A stretch of DNA of 47,815 nucleotides from Pseudomonadota bacterium (GTDB taxonomy: Bacteria; Pseudomonadota; Alphaproteobacteria; Caulobacterales; Caulobacteraceae), in NCBI GenBank assembly GCA_023451375.1, contig JAEXZS010000083.1, positions 1 to 47,815 of the forward strand, in the 5' to 3' direction. The position numbers were made by a program, and so were the translations under genes. Below the pieces are notes generated by a model, which saw only the letters and a list, made by a program, of their open reading frames with translations, searched no databases and was not told where the DNA came from. Shown piece after piece: positions 33,589 to 41,675 of the stretch (its first letter is position 1; each line of letters opens with the position of its first letter).

Positions 33589-34551
33589 TCAGCAGCCGGG
33601 GCAGTCGGGAAGGGCTTCGGTCTCCAACTGCAGCGTCGTGTGCTGGATGGAGAAGCGGCGGGCGACGGCCTGGGCCTCCACCAGCAGGGCGGTGGCGTCC
33701 GACCGGACGTGGACCAGGTGCGCGGTCAGCGCCGTGTCGGTGGTCGACAGGCCCCAGACATGCAGGTCGTGGACGGCCGCCACCCCGGGCAGGGCCGTCA
33801 GCGCCCGTTCCAGCGCCTGAACGTCCACCGCGGACGGAGCGCCGTCCATGGCCAGGTTGACCGAATCCTTCAGCAGGCCCCAGGTCGAGATCAGGATGAC
33901 GGCGACGATCCCCAGGCTGACGAGGGGGTCGATCAGCGACCAGCCCGTCATCATGATCACGCCGCCGGCGATGACCACGCCCAGCGACACGCCCGCGTCC
34001 GCCATCATGTGCAGATAGGCCCCGCGCGCGTTCAGGTCGTGCTGCGACTTCATGAACAGCAGGGCGGTGCCCAGGTTGATGAAGAAGCCGATTCCGGCCA
34101 CGACCATGATGGTGGTCGATCCGACGGGGGCCGGCTCGGCGAAGCGGCGGACGGCCTCGAAGGCGATGGCGCCGCAGGCGAAAATCAGCAGCAGGGCGTT
34201 GCCCAAGGCGGCCAGCACCGTGGCCTTGCCGTAGCCGTAGGTGCGCCGCCCGCCGGCGACGCCGTGGCCGCCGCGTCGCGCCAGCCAGGCCGCGCCGCCG
34301 GCCATGGCCAAACCCAGGACGTCGGATAGATTGTGACCGGCGTCGGCCAGCAGCGCCGTCGAGCCGGCGATCAGGCCGGCGGCGAACTCGCAGATCACGA
34401 AGGCCAGGTTGACGACCAGGCCCACCGCGTAGCGCCAGTCGCCGGTGTCGACCGGACCGTGGGCGTGGCCGTGATGATGTCCGTGATGATGTGCATGGCC
34501 ATGACCGTGGTCGTGGTCGTGATCGGCATGATCGTGGGGGTGCGCGCTCAT
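33589..34551 (-). CDS. cation diffusion facilitator (zinc/cobalt exporter)
   Basis: The 320-aa protein has a histidine-rich cytoplasmic N-terminus (MSAHPHDHADHDHDHGHG, then HAHHHGHHHGHAHG) that can bind metal. Six membrane helices and a C-terminal ferredoxin-like domain follow. The transport-site motif is ALLADAGHNLSDVLGLA (H..D) in helix 2 and MADAGVSLGVV (D) in helix 5. It resembles CzcD/ZitB-type proton-driven zinc exporters. The terminal CPGC-stop may add a metal site. An 11-bp inverted repeat 41 nt upstream suggests metal-dependent control. Confidence 0.9.
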   Translation of the reverse strand: MSAHPHDHADHDHDHGHGHAHHHGHHHGHAHGPVDTGDWRYAVGLVVNLAFVICEFAAGLIAGSTALLADAGHNLSDVLGLAMAGGAAWLARRGGHGVAGGRRTYGYGKATVLAALGNALLLIFACGAIAFEAVRRFAEPAPVGSTTIMVVAGIGFFINLGTALLFMKSQHDLNARGAYLHMMADAGVSLGVVIAGGVIMMTGWSLIDPLVSLGIVAVILISTWGLLKDSVNLAMDGAPSAVDVQALERALTALPGVAAVHDLHVWGLSTTDTALTAHLVHVRSDATALLVEAQAVARRFSIQHTTLQLETEALPDCPGC

Positions 34552-34591
34552 GCCTTCGCCCTAGCCTTTGCGACGCGTAGAGCCAAGCGGC

Positions 34592-34622
34592 TATATGATA
34601 ACGCGTTGAATGTTATCATATA
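34592..34622. promoter_or_regulatory. perfect inverted repeat upstream of the CDF gene
   Basis: TATATGATAAC and GTTATCATATA form 11-bp arms around a 9-nt spacer, an AT-rich island in GC-rich DNA. It lies 41 nt before the CDF start and just after the stop of the next gene. It contains the GATAAC/GTTATC half-site also seen at 35299-35315. A metalloregulator operator (Zur-like, or NikR-like with TATGA...TCATA) is suspected. A bidirectional hairpin is the alternative. Confidence 0.5.
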
Positions 34623-34626
34623 TCCG

Positions 34627-35283
34627 TCAGTGTTGGTGCAGGGCGACCAGCAGGCCCAGCGTGATCAGAGCCAGGCCGAGGACCGCCCCCTCATAGCGCG
34701 CCCAGCGCTCCAGCCGCAGGATTGAGGCGCCGGCGTGGGCCAGGGCGGTGAAGACCGCCATGCCCAAGATCGTGCCGACGGCGAAGACCAGGCTCAACAG
34801 GCCCAATGCCGCCACGCCTTCGGCCGAGGCGGAGAGATAGATGGGCAGCAGCACCTCGCCGGGCGAAACGGCCATCATGGCCACCAGCCCCAGGAAGGCC
34901 GCGCGATCCGACACGGCCGGTTCCGCCTCGCTCATGACCGGTCCGCCGGCGGCGGCCGGCCGCTTCAGCGTGGCCCGCGCCAGGTAGAAGGCGCCGAAGA
35001 GGAACAGCAGAACCGCCGACAGGTGCGGCAGCAGGCCTTGGATCCATTGGTCCAGCGCCAGGCCCGCGGCGACGATCAGGCCGCCCAGCACGGCGGTGGT
35101 GAAGATGTGGGCCAGGCCGGCGATCGTGACCGCCAGCAGGGTGCGTGCCCCGCGCCAGCGCTGGGCTCGCCCGACCAGGACGAAGGGCAGCCAGTGCGTC
35201 GGCAGGGCCGCGTGCAGGAAGGCGGCGACGAAACCGCCGCCCAGCAGGGACAGGAGCACGGACTGTTCGGCGGGGAGAGCCAT
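34627..35283 (-). CDS. polytopic membrane protein, putative metal transporter
   Basis: This is a 218-aa protein with about six helices. The motif FLHAALPTHWLPFVLVGRAQ near the N-terminus, then LAVTIAGLAHIFTTAVLGGL, resembles the H-rich first helices of HoxN/RcnA/TauE-related transporters, as does AVSPGEVLLPIYLSA (proline/glutamate in a membrane helix). I cannot assign a specific family. A TTGTTAT-CTT-ATAACAA palindrome lies 16 nt before the start, and the CDF zinc exporter is directly downstream, which supports a role in metal handling. Confidence 0.6.
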   Translation of the reverse strand: MALPAEQSVLLSLLGGGFVAAFLHAALPTHWLPFVLVGRAQRWRGARTLLAVTIAGLAHIFTTAVLGGLIVAAGLALDQWIQGLLPHLSAVLLFLFGAFYLARATLKRPAAAGGPVMSEAEPAVSDRAAFLGLVAMMAVSPGEVLLPIYLSASAEGVAALGLLSLVFAVGTILGMAVFTALAHAGASILRLERWARYEGAVLGLALITLGLLVALHQH

Positions 35284-35298
35284 GGACGGCCCTATAGC

Positions 35299-35315
35299 TT
35301 GTTATCTTATAACAA
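35299..35315. promoter_or_regulatory. Zur-like palindrome upstream of the membrane protein gene
   Basis: TTGTTAT-CTT-ATAACAA is a perfect 7-bp inverted repeat close to the proteobacterial Zur consensus TGTTATANTATAACA. It lies 16 nt before the start of the minus-strand membrane protein gene, overlapping the expected promoter, and it also overlaps the 3' end of the HIT gene. Confidence 0.5.
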
Positions 35316-35744
35316 TCGAGCGTCTTGTTCGGCGACCAGGGCAAGCGCGGCCGTGCGAACCTCCGGCGGATAGGGCGCGGCGGGACCCCGCCCCCACACT
35401 GGATCGGGCCAGATCCCGTCGTCGCGGCGGCGACCGACGACATGAACGTGGAGCTGCGCCGTGACATTGCCGATGGCGGCGACATTCAGCTTGTCGACCG
35501 GCCGACCCGCGGCACGGCCCAGGCGCCGAACGATGTCCCCGGCGCGCACCGCCTCCTCCATCAGGCGGCGGCGCTCTTGGGCGTCGAGGTCGTCCAGCTC
35601 GACCGCGCCGGTTCGCTTGGGGATCAGGATCAGCCATGGGAAACGCGCGTCGTCCTGCAGCCGCACCTGGCACAGCGGCCAGTCGGCGGCGAAGACGGAG
35701 CCGGTTTCGAAGGCGGGATCCGCGGCGAAGTCGGGAGGCGTCAT
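35307..35744 (-). CDS. HIT domain protein
   Basis: This is a 145-aa histidine-triad hydrolase-like protein. The signature is NVTAQLHVHVVGR (QLHVHV, with the third histidine position replaced by a non-His residue), preceded by PWLILIPKRTGAVELDDLD. HIT proteins usually hydrolyse nucleotide phosphoramidates or dinucleotides. The start ATG overlaps the stop of the SIMPL gene (ATGA). It belongs to the alphaproteobacterial short-HIT group; the substrate is unknown. Confidence 0.8.
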   Translation of the reverse strand: MTPPDFAADPAFETGSVFAADWPLCQVRLQDDARFPWLILIPKRTGAVELDDLDAQERRRLMEEAVRAGDIVRRLGRAAGRPVDKLNVAAIGNVTAQLHVHVVGRRRDDGIWPDPVWGRGPAAPYPPEVRTAALALVAEQDARLL

Positions 35745-36646
35745 TCCAGACCGTAGATCACGCAGGCGCTGTCGGTCAGGGTCTGCAGCGGCGGCTGCAG
35801 CGCCAGCCGCGCCGCCTCGATCTGATCCTCGGTCGGACCCGCGCCGCCGGGTGGAGGGGGCGCGGGCGGCGGCGGGGGCGGCGGCGCGAAGGCGGCCTGC
35901 CGCGCCCGCGATCCGGTCACCACGATCTCGTCGACCGTGGTCGCCTGGCCGCCGCCCGAGCCGTAGGAGGGCCACCCCGCCAGCACGTCGGTCTGGCAGA
36001 CCCGCCCGGTCGGATCGATCACCCGCACCCGGCCCAGCGTCGCCCCGGCGTTCTCGGCGGCGGACTGGGCGCGACGCCGCGCGTCCTTGACGGCTTCGGC
36101 CGCCAGGTTGGCCTTCCAGCTGTTCTCGGGCTCCAGGCCGAAGTCGACGCGGCTGATCGCGTTGGGACGCGCGGCGACCAGGGTGGCGTAGACCCGCTCG
36201 ACCAGCGACACGTCGCGGATCGTCACGCTGACCGAAGCGTCGGCCTGATAGCGGGCGATGCGGTCGGCGCGCGTGTTGTCGCGCAGCACGCCGTTCTCGT
36301 CACGATATTGGTCGTACAGCGGTCTGGTGGTGACGGAGGTCTCGACCCGCACCTTGTCCGCGCCGTAGGCCGCCAGCGCCTGGCTGAGCGCCCGCACCTG
36401 ATCGGCGGCGGCGCGCGAGGCGTCGGCGACGCTGCGATCGACGGCCTGGAAGTTCGCGCTGACCGAGGCGCGGTTGGCCTGTAGCTCGACCCGCACCTGG
36501 CCGATGGAGGCGATGACGGGTTCGCGCATCCACCACGGCGCCGGCACATAGCGGTCGCCGATCGTCGCCGGCGGCGTCTGGGCCGAGGCGGGGACCGCAG
36601 GGGCGGCGATGAGGGGGATCAGGGCCAGCAGCAGCGCGCGACGCAT
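35741..36646 (-). CDS. SIMPL domain (DUF541) exported protein
   Basis: A signal peptide (MRRALLLALIPLIAAPAVPA, cleavage after ASA) precedes the SIMPL domain (about 40-240): VRVELQANRASVSANFQAVD, then YQADASVSVTIRDVSLVERV, and LAAEAVKDARRRAQSAAENA. A proline run (PPPPPPPAPPPPGG) near 257-272 links to a short C-terminal segment with one cysteine; another cysteine lies in GRVCQTDV. This family is periplasmic or outer-membrane-associated and its function is poorly known. AGAGGAAA precedes the ATG. Confidence 0.85.
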   Translation of the reverse strand: MRRALLLALIPLIAAPAVPASAQTPPATIGDRYVPAPWWMREPVIASIGQVRVELQANRASVSANFQAVDRSVADASRAAADQVRALSQALAAYGADKVRVETSVTTRPLYDQYRDENGVLRDNTRADRIARYQADASVSVTIRDVSLVERVYATLVAARPNAISRVDFGLEPENSWKANLAAEAVKDARRRAQSAAENAGATLGRVRVIDPTGRVCQTDVLAGWPSYGSGGGQATTVDEIVVTGSRARQAAFAPPPPPPPAPPPPGGAGPTEDQIEAARLALQPPLQTLTDSACVIYGLE

Positions 36647-36782
36647 AGGACTTTCCTCTGTTGAGCCTGGACCTTCGCAGCCCCGACAACGGCCGTAAAG
36701 CGAGGTTCTTGCGACAGCCGCCGCAGGGGTCTAGACCGCCGACGCCAAATCCCTTTCGCACACGCAACAACCGGAGACTTCC

Positions 36783-37745
36783 ATGGCTCGCGCGAAGATC
36801 GCCCTTATCGGCGCCGGCATGATCGGCGGCACCCTGGCCCACGTGGCCGCGCGCGAAGCGCTGGGCGACGTGATCCTGTTCGACATCGCCGAGGGGACCC
36901 CCCAGGGCAAGGCTCTGGATATCGCCGAGGCCTCGGCCGTCTTCGGCCAGGACGTGGCCCTGAAGGGCGCCAACGACTACGCCGACATCGCCGGCGCCGA
37001 CGTCTGCATCGTCACCGCCGGCGTGCCGCGCAAGCCGGGCATGAGCCGCGACGATCTGATCGGCATCAACCTGAAGGTCATGAAGGCCGTCGGCGAGGGC
37101 ATCAAGGCCCACGCCCCCAACGCCTTCGTCATCTGCATCACCAACCCGCTCGACGCCATGGTCTGGGCCCTGCAGAAGTTCTCGGGCCTGCCCAAGGAGA
37201 AGGTCGTCGGCATGGCCGGCGTGCTGGACAGCGCCCGTTTCGCCTACTTCCTGGCTGAAAAGACCGGCGTGTCGGTTCAAGACGTCCACGCCTGGACCCT
37301 GGGCGGTCACGGCGACGACATGGTGCCGATGGTGCGCCACTCGACCGTCGGCGGTTTGCCCCTGCCGGACGCCGTCGCCGCCGGTTTCCTGAGCGAAGCC
37401 GACCTGGACGGCATCGTCGAGCGCACCCGCAAGGGCGGCGGCGAGATCGTGGCCCTGCTCAAAACCGGCTCGGCCTTCTACGCCCCGGCTGAGTCCGCCA
37501 TCGCCATGGCCAAGTCCTATCTTCTGGACCAGAAGCGCGTCCTGCCGTCGGCCGTCTATCTGAACGGCGAATACGGCCTGTCGGACCTCTACGTCGGCGT
37601 CCCGGCCCTGATCGGCGCCGCGGGCGTGGAGAAGGTGGTCGAGTTCACCACCAACGACGACGAAAAGGCCATGCTGGCGAAGTCGGTCGACTCGGTGAAG
37701 GGCCTGATCCAGGCCTGCAAGGACATCGACGGCTCGCTGGCCTAA
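36783..37745 (+). CDS. mdh: malate dehydrogenase
   Basis: This 320-aa NAD-dependent enzyme of the LDH-like MDH type oxidises malate to oxaloacetate in the TCA cycle. The N-terminal fingerprint is IALIGAGMIGGTLAHVAARE, the NAD-binding acidic residue is in ILFDIAEG, the substrate arginines are in GVPRKPGMSRDDL, and the catalytic His is in WTLGGHGDDMVPM. GGAG lies before ATG 36783. Codon use is strongly biased, consistent with high expression. A strong terminator follows. Confidence 0.96.
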   Translation: MARAKIALIGAGMIGGTLAHVAAREALGDVILFDIAEGTPQGKALDIAEASAVFGQDVALKGANDYADIAGADVCIVTAGVPRKPGMSRDDLIGINLKVMKAVGEGIKAHAPNAFVICITNPLDAMVWALQKFSGLPKEKVVGMAGVLDSARFAYFLAEKTGVSVQDVHAWTLGGHGDDMVPMVRHSTVGGLPLPDAVAAGFLSEADLDGIVERTRKGGGEIVALLKTGSAFYAPAESAIAMAKSYLLDQKRVLPSAVYLNGEYGLSDLYVGVPALIGAAGVEKVVEFTTNDDEKAMLAKSVDSVKGLIQACKDIDGSLA

Positions 37746-37782
37746 TGCCGGCCGCGAGGCTCCAGCGCTTTTGACCTTCGAG

Positions 37783-37819
37783 AAGGGCCGTGGAGCGATC
37801 CACGGCCCTTTCCTTTTTT
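37783..37819 (+). terminator. strong intrinsic terminator of mdh
   Basis: AAGGGCCGTGGA and TCCACGGCCCTT form a 12-bp stem with a GCGA loop, followed by TCCTTTTTT. It lies 37 nt after the mdh stop. Confidence 0.92.
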
Positions 37820-37821
37820 CG

Positions 37822-38604
37822 TCAGTTGCCGCTGGAGAAGCGCACGACGCCGATCAGGCCGGCGCGCCACACGCCCTCATCGTCAATCAGAGGGCTATCT
37901 TTGGTGTCGCCCAGCCGCTGCTCGTAGTTGACGAAACCGCCCACGCCGAACCGCTCGCCGACCGGAATGGCCAGGAAGGCGACGGCCCCGGCGCCGGACA
38001 GGCCGCCCGACGCCGCGTACGGCTGATAGCCGCTGCCCGGCGCCTGTTCGGGCGTGACGCCGAAGTAGCGCTGGATGCGCTCGTCGTTCCCGCCCACGAC
38101 ATAGCCCGACACGCGGAGCAGACCCACCGGGGTCACGCGTTGATGGCCAATGGAGGCGAAATACTGCAGTCCCGCGTCGTCGCCCGACACGTCCTGGGCC
38201 ACGCGGCCGCCCACGACCACTCCACCGAAACGCTTGTAGGCGTAGAGGGCCGCGTCGGCGCCGAAATCCGGCCGTTCCAGGCTAGAACCCTCGATGTCGC
38301 CAGCGGCGAAGCGGGGACGAAGCTGGACGCCGGCGCGGAAGTCGTCGGTCTTGACGGCGTTCCAGCCGAGGCCGTCCAGGCCGTTGGCGTAAACGATGTC
38401 GCGATAGTTGGCCGAGCCCCAGGCGGTGTAGTTCACGTCGTCGCCGGTGTTTCCTGTGGCGCTGAAGCCGTGAGTGATCCCGCCGCCGATGTCGACGCGC
38501 CAGGTCTTGGGCGCCTCCACCTGCTCATAGGGCTGGGATTGCGCCAGGGCCGAGCCGGCGACGGCGGCGAAGGCGGCGGACAGGAAAAGGGTGCGAAGCG
38601 ACAT
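37822..38604 (-). CDS. MipA/OmpV family outer membrane protein
   Basis: A signal peptide (MSLRTLFLSAAFAAVAGSAL, cleavage after ALA) leads to a beta-barrel of about 240 residues. Recognisable segments are RVDIGGGITHGFSATGNTGD, YKRFGGVVVGGRVAQDVSGD, RYFGVTPEQAPGSGYQPYAA and the C-terminal RAGLIGVVRFSS. It resembles MltA-interacting MipA/OmpV proteins, some of which scaffold murein enzymes. The terminal residue N is not the usual aromatic signal for barrel assembly. Confidence 0.8.
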   Translation of the reverse strand: MSLRTLFLSAAFAAVAGSALAQSQPYEQVEAPKTWRVDIGGGITHGFSATGNTGDDVNYTAWGSANYRDIVYANGLDGLGWNAVKTDDFRAGVQLRPRFAAGDIEGSSLERPDFGADAALYAYKRFGGVVVGGRVAQDVSGDDAGLQYFASIGHQRVTPVGLLRVSGYVVGGNDERIQRYFGVTPEQAPGSGYQPYAASGGLSGAGAVAFLAIPVGERFGVGGFVNYEQRLGDTKDSPLIDDEGVWRAGLIGVVRFSSGN

Positions 38605-38646
38605 GAAGCGGCCTTGGGCGATATACGGAACGCCCGGCCGGGAGGG

Positions 38647-39384
38647 TCAGGCCGGATCAGAATGCGCAAGCGCGGCCTTTGGCTCCAACAGGACGCTTGA
38701 CGCCGTCTCGATGCGGCTTTCCAGCAACGCCATCATCGGTCCGCGCTTCAGACCGGCGGGAATGGGCTCCAGAAATTCGAAGGTCACCACGCCGGGATGG
38801 CGCATGACGCCATGCGCGGGCCAGCAGACGCCCGAGTTGGTCGCCACCGGCCAGCACGGGCCCTCCAGGTCGCGATAGATGGCCGCCACGCCGGGCTTGT
38901 AGTCGCCGGGAGCCCCCGGCTCGGTGCGAGTGCCTTCAGGAAAGATCACGATCTGGCGTCCTTCGGCCAGTCGCGCGCGGGCCTGGCGCGCCATGTCCTT
39001 CAGCGCCTTGGCGTGCCCCTGACGATCAACGGCGATCATCTTCGTCTTCCAGGCGAACCAGCCGAAGAAGGGCAGGGGCATCAGCTCCTTCTTCAGCACG
39101 AAACAGGCGTCGGGCAGGATGGCCAGCAGGGCCACCACGTCCAGCATTCCCTGGTGCTTGGACGCCACCAGGGCGGCGCCTGAGGGCAAGTGTTCCAGCC
39201 CCGTCACCTCGACCTTCACCCCCGTGATCCAGCGCAGGCCGAACAGGACCGTGCGCGCCCAGGCCTTGACCACCCCCATGGCGTAGCGGTGCGGCATCAG
39301 CAGCGCCGGCGACAGGCCGATGGCGAACAGCGGCATCGACAGATAGAGCCACAGGGTGAAGACGAGGGAGCGCAGCAGGGTCAC
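38647..39384 (-). CDS. plsC: 1-acyl-sn-glycerol-3-phosphate acyltransferase
   Basis: PlsC adds the second acyl chain to form phosphatidic acid. The 245-aa protein has an N-terminal membrane helix, the acyltransferase block I SKHQGMLDVVAL (HX4D), block II near FFGWFAWKTKMIAVDR, and block III IVIFPEGTRT. The start is GTG 39382-39384, directly adjacent to the ydcF-like stop. It is the last gene of the ftsE-ftsX-ydcF-plsC run. Confidence 0.9.
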   Translation of the reverse strand: MTLLRSLVFTLWLYLSMPLFAIGLSPALLMPHRYAMGVVKAWARTVLFGLRWITGVKVEVTGLEHLPSGAALVASKHQGMLDVVALLAILPDACFVLKKELMPLPFFGWFAWKTKMIAVDRQGHAKALKDMARQARARLAEGRQIVIFPEGTRTEPGAPGDYKPGVAAIYRDLEGPCWPVATNSGVCWPAHGVMRHPGVVTFEFLEPIPAGLKRGPMMALLESRIETASSVLLEPKAALAHSDPA

Positions 39385-40011
39385 TTAAGCCGAAGCCTTC
39401 TCATCAGCGGGCGCGCCCGCAGGTCGGTCGCGGGTCAAGCGCTCGACCCCCTCGCGGCCCAGGGCGACCAGATATTTCAGGTATTCCAGCGTCATCCGCC
39501 GGGCCGTGACCGCCGCGCGCCACCAGCGGGCGTTGTCCAGCGACGGGGTCGACACCGCATAGGGCGTCAGCCGAACGCCCGGCAGGGCGCCGCGGATCTC
39601 CACCAGCGATCGGGGCATGTGGTAGTCGGAAGTGACGACGATCAGATCGTCATAGCCCTTGGCGCGGGCCCAGGCGGCGATTTCCTGAGCGTTCCCGACT
39701 GTGTCCTCGGCCTCGAACCCCAGGTCGACGCAACAGTTGAACAGGCGGCTGGAGCCGGGCGTCAGCTCGCGCAGCTCGCGCCGGCGCACCTCGCGGTTCA
39801 CGCCCGAGATCAGGACGCGCTGGCCCTTGCCCTGCTCCAGCAGACGGATGGCGGCGTTGACGCGCTCGGACGACGGGCCGGTCAGGGCCACGATGGCGTC
39901 AGCGCGCGCCGGCTCCTCGGCCGGCGTCAGGCCCCGCACCCGGTCGGCGAAGGCGAACAGCCCGACCAGCCAGATCAGGGCGACGATGGCGATGATGACC
40001 AGCAGCCTCAT
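39385..40011 (-). CDS. YdcF family (DUF218) membrane-anchored protein
   Basis: The 208-aa protein has one N-terminal membrane helix (MRLLVIIAIVALIWLVGLFA) and a periplasmic DUF218 domain. Signatures include ADAIVALTGPSSERVNAAIR, RVLISGVNREV, the CCVDLGFEAEDTVGNAQEIA segment, and DDLIVVTSDYHMPRS. Members related to SanA/ElyC affect envelope synthesis; the activity is not defined. The start ATG lies inside the end of ftsX by 4 nt. Confidence 0.85.
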   Translation of the reverse strand: MRLLVIIAIVALIWLVGLFAFADRVRGLTPAEEPARADAIVALTGPSSERVNAAIRLLEQGKGQRVLISGVNREVRRRELRELTPGSSRLFNCCVDLGFEAEDTVGNAQEIAAWARAKGYDDLIVVTSDYHMPRSLVEIRGALPGVRLTPYAVSTPSLDNARWWRAAVTARRMTLEYLKYLVALGREGVERLTRDRPAGAPADEKASA

Positions 40012-40898
40012 CCGTCCTGCCTGTCCGAACCCAGCACTTTCAAAGCGGCGAATCTGGCCGCGAGAACCGCCACAGTAGCGGCCAGCAGCGGGCAAGGCGA
40101 GAGCAGCAGCAGATCGCTCCACGCCAAGGGCAGCGCCTGGGTCAGGCCTTCGGATCCGCCGAGGAACCGCAGGAAGACCACCAGCACCCCCGCCAAGGCC
40201 GCACCGATCGCCCCGGCCGCCAGCGCCATCAGGCCGAACCGCCGCATGAACAGGCCGGCGATGCGCGCATCGGTAGCCCCGTTCAGGCTCAGGGTCTCGA
40301 TCACCTCGCGCCCCGCCGCCAGGCCCGCGCGGGTGGCGTAGGCGATGGCGGCCCCGGCGGCCAGCGCGATCGCCAGGAAGGCGGCGCCGGCCAGAAGGGC
40401 GATCAGCCGCGCCGACCGCTCGACCTCGCCGCGCCACAGGCTGTGATCGTCCACGCTGGCGTCCAGTCCTGCCTCGGCGAGGGCGCGGCTGAGCGTCAGG
40501 GCGCCGGCGGGCGCCTCGGGGTCCAGGCGGACAGTGACCAGGAAGGGTAGGGGGAGATCGGGAAGCACCGCGTCTCCCAGCCAGGGTCTAAGCAGGTCTT
40601 CGGCCGCCTTGCGGTCCAGGGCGGCGGCCTCCTCGACCCCCTCCACGCCGGCCAGGGTCTCGGCGGCGCGGGCCGCGGCGGCGGCGCCCGATTCGCCGAC
40701 GCGCGGGCGGACCTGGACGGTGGCTTCGGCGCCCAGCTGACGCGCCCAGCCTTGGGCGGCGCGGTCGGCGGCGGAGCCTGCGACGGCGGCCAGGCAGGCC
40801 AGGAAGCACAGCACGGCGATGACGGTCATCAGCCAGGGCTCGCCCGCCGCGGCGGGCGGCAGCAGGCCGGGGCGGCGTTCGGGGAACAGGCGGATCAC
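40008..40898 (-). CDS. ftsX: cell division protein FtsX (ABC permease)
   Basis: FtsX with FtsE links division to peptidoglycan hydrolase activation. The 296-aa protein has a first membrane helix (about 23-42, LMTVIAVLCFLACLAAVAGS), a periplasmic loop of about 110 residues, and three more helices (about 157-180, 205-232 and 250-275). The start is GTG 40896-40898, overlapping the ftsE TGA as GTGA; longer frames overlap ftsE and are rejected. The sequence is divergent, but the fold and context support the call. Confidence 0.85.
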   Translation of the reverse strand: MIRLFPERRPGLLPPAAAGEPWLMTVIAVLCFLACLAAVAGSAADRAAQGWARQLGAEATVQVRPRVGESGAAAAARAAETLAGVEGVEEAAALDRKAAEDLLRPWLGDAVLPDLPLPFLVTVRLDPEAPAGALTLSRALAEAGLDASVDDHSLWRGEVERSARLIALLAGAAFLAIALAAGAAIAYATRAGLAAGREVIETLSLNGATDARIAGLFMRRFGLMALAAGAIGAALAGVLVVFLRFLGGSEGLTQALPLAWSDLLLLSPCPLLAATVAVLAARFAALKVLGSDRQDG

Positions 40899-41605
40899 GC
40901 GACCGCCTCGTAGAGACCGCCCTTGTGCAGGTGAAGCACGCGCGCGCCGGAGCGTTCGGCCAGGGCCTGGTCGTGGCTGGCGATCAGCACCGTCGCGCCC
41001 AGCCGGTTCAGCGATTGAAACAGACGCAGCAGCTTGTCGGCCATGGCGGCGTCGACGCTGCCGGTCGGTTCGTCCGCGACGATCAGGCCGGGACGGGCGA
41101 TCACGGCCCGGGCGATGGCCAGTCGCTGCTTTTCGCCGCCGGACAGGGCCGGGGGGCGGGCGTCCATGCGCGCGCCCAGGCCGACCCATTTCAGCATCTC
41201 CTCGACATCGGCGGCATGGTCGGCCGCGCGTCCGCCGGCCAGGCGCAGCGGCAGGGCGGCGTTGTCGAAGGCCGACAGATGATCCAGCAGCCGAAAATCC
41301 TGGAACACGACGCCCATGCGGCGGCGGAAGATGGGAACGTCGCGGCGGGCGATGTCGGTCACGTCGGAGCCGAACAGGCTGATCCGGCCGGTCCGGGGCC
41401 GGGCGGCCAGGGTCAGCAGGCGCAGCAGCGACGACTTGCCGGCCCCCGAGGGCCCGGTAAGGAAGTGGAAAGAGCCGCGCGGCAGAATGAGGTTAACGTC
41501 CCGCAGAATCCCGGGCGCATCCGCATAGCCGAAGCCCACGCCCGACAGGCGGACGGTTTCGGACGCGGGAGCGGTTTCGGCGGCGCTGGCGGGCGAGGAC
41601 GGCAT
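40895..41605 (-). CDS. ftsE: cell division ATP-binding protein FtsE
   Basis: This 236-aa ABC ATPase carries Walker A LTGPSGAGKSSLLRLL, Q-loop GVVFQDFRLLDHLS, signature LSGGEKQRLAIARA, Walker B LIVADEPTGSVD and H-loop IASHDQALA. The first ~17 residues are an Ala/Ser-rich extension. It is coupled to ftsX by a GTGA overlap and leads the ftsE-ftsX-ydcF-plsC operon. The divergent gene at 41676 is 70 nt away. Confidence 0.92.
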   Translation of the reverse strand: MPSSPASAAETAPASETVRLSGVGFGYADAPGILRDVNLILPRGSFHFLTGPSGAGKSSLLRLLTLAARPRTGRISLFGSDVTDIARRDVPIFRRRMGVVFQDFRLLDHLSAFDNAALPLRLAGGRAADHAADVEEMLKWVGLGARMDARPPALSGGEKQRLAIARAVIARPGLIVADEPTGSVDAAMADKLLRLFQSLNRLGATVLIASHDQALAERSGARVLHLHKGGLYEAVA

Positions 41606-41675
41606 CGGTTGGTTTCAGGGACGGGGCGCGGGTCGCGCCTCTCGGGAGGGGGCGCAAGCCTCGCAGTCAGACGAC

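Noticed and set aside
40008..41189. 393-residue version of FtsX
   Set aside because: The extension overlaps ftsE in another frame and reads as a shadow. GTG 40898 gives a GTGA coupling and a normal FtsX length.
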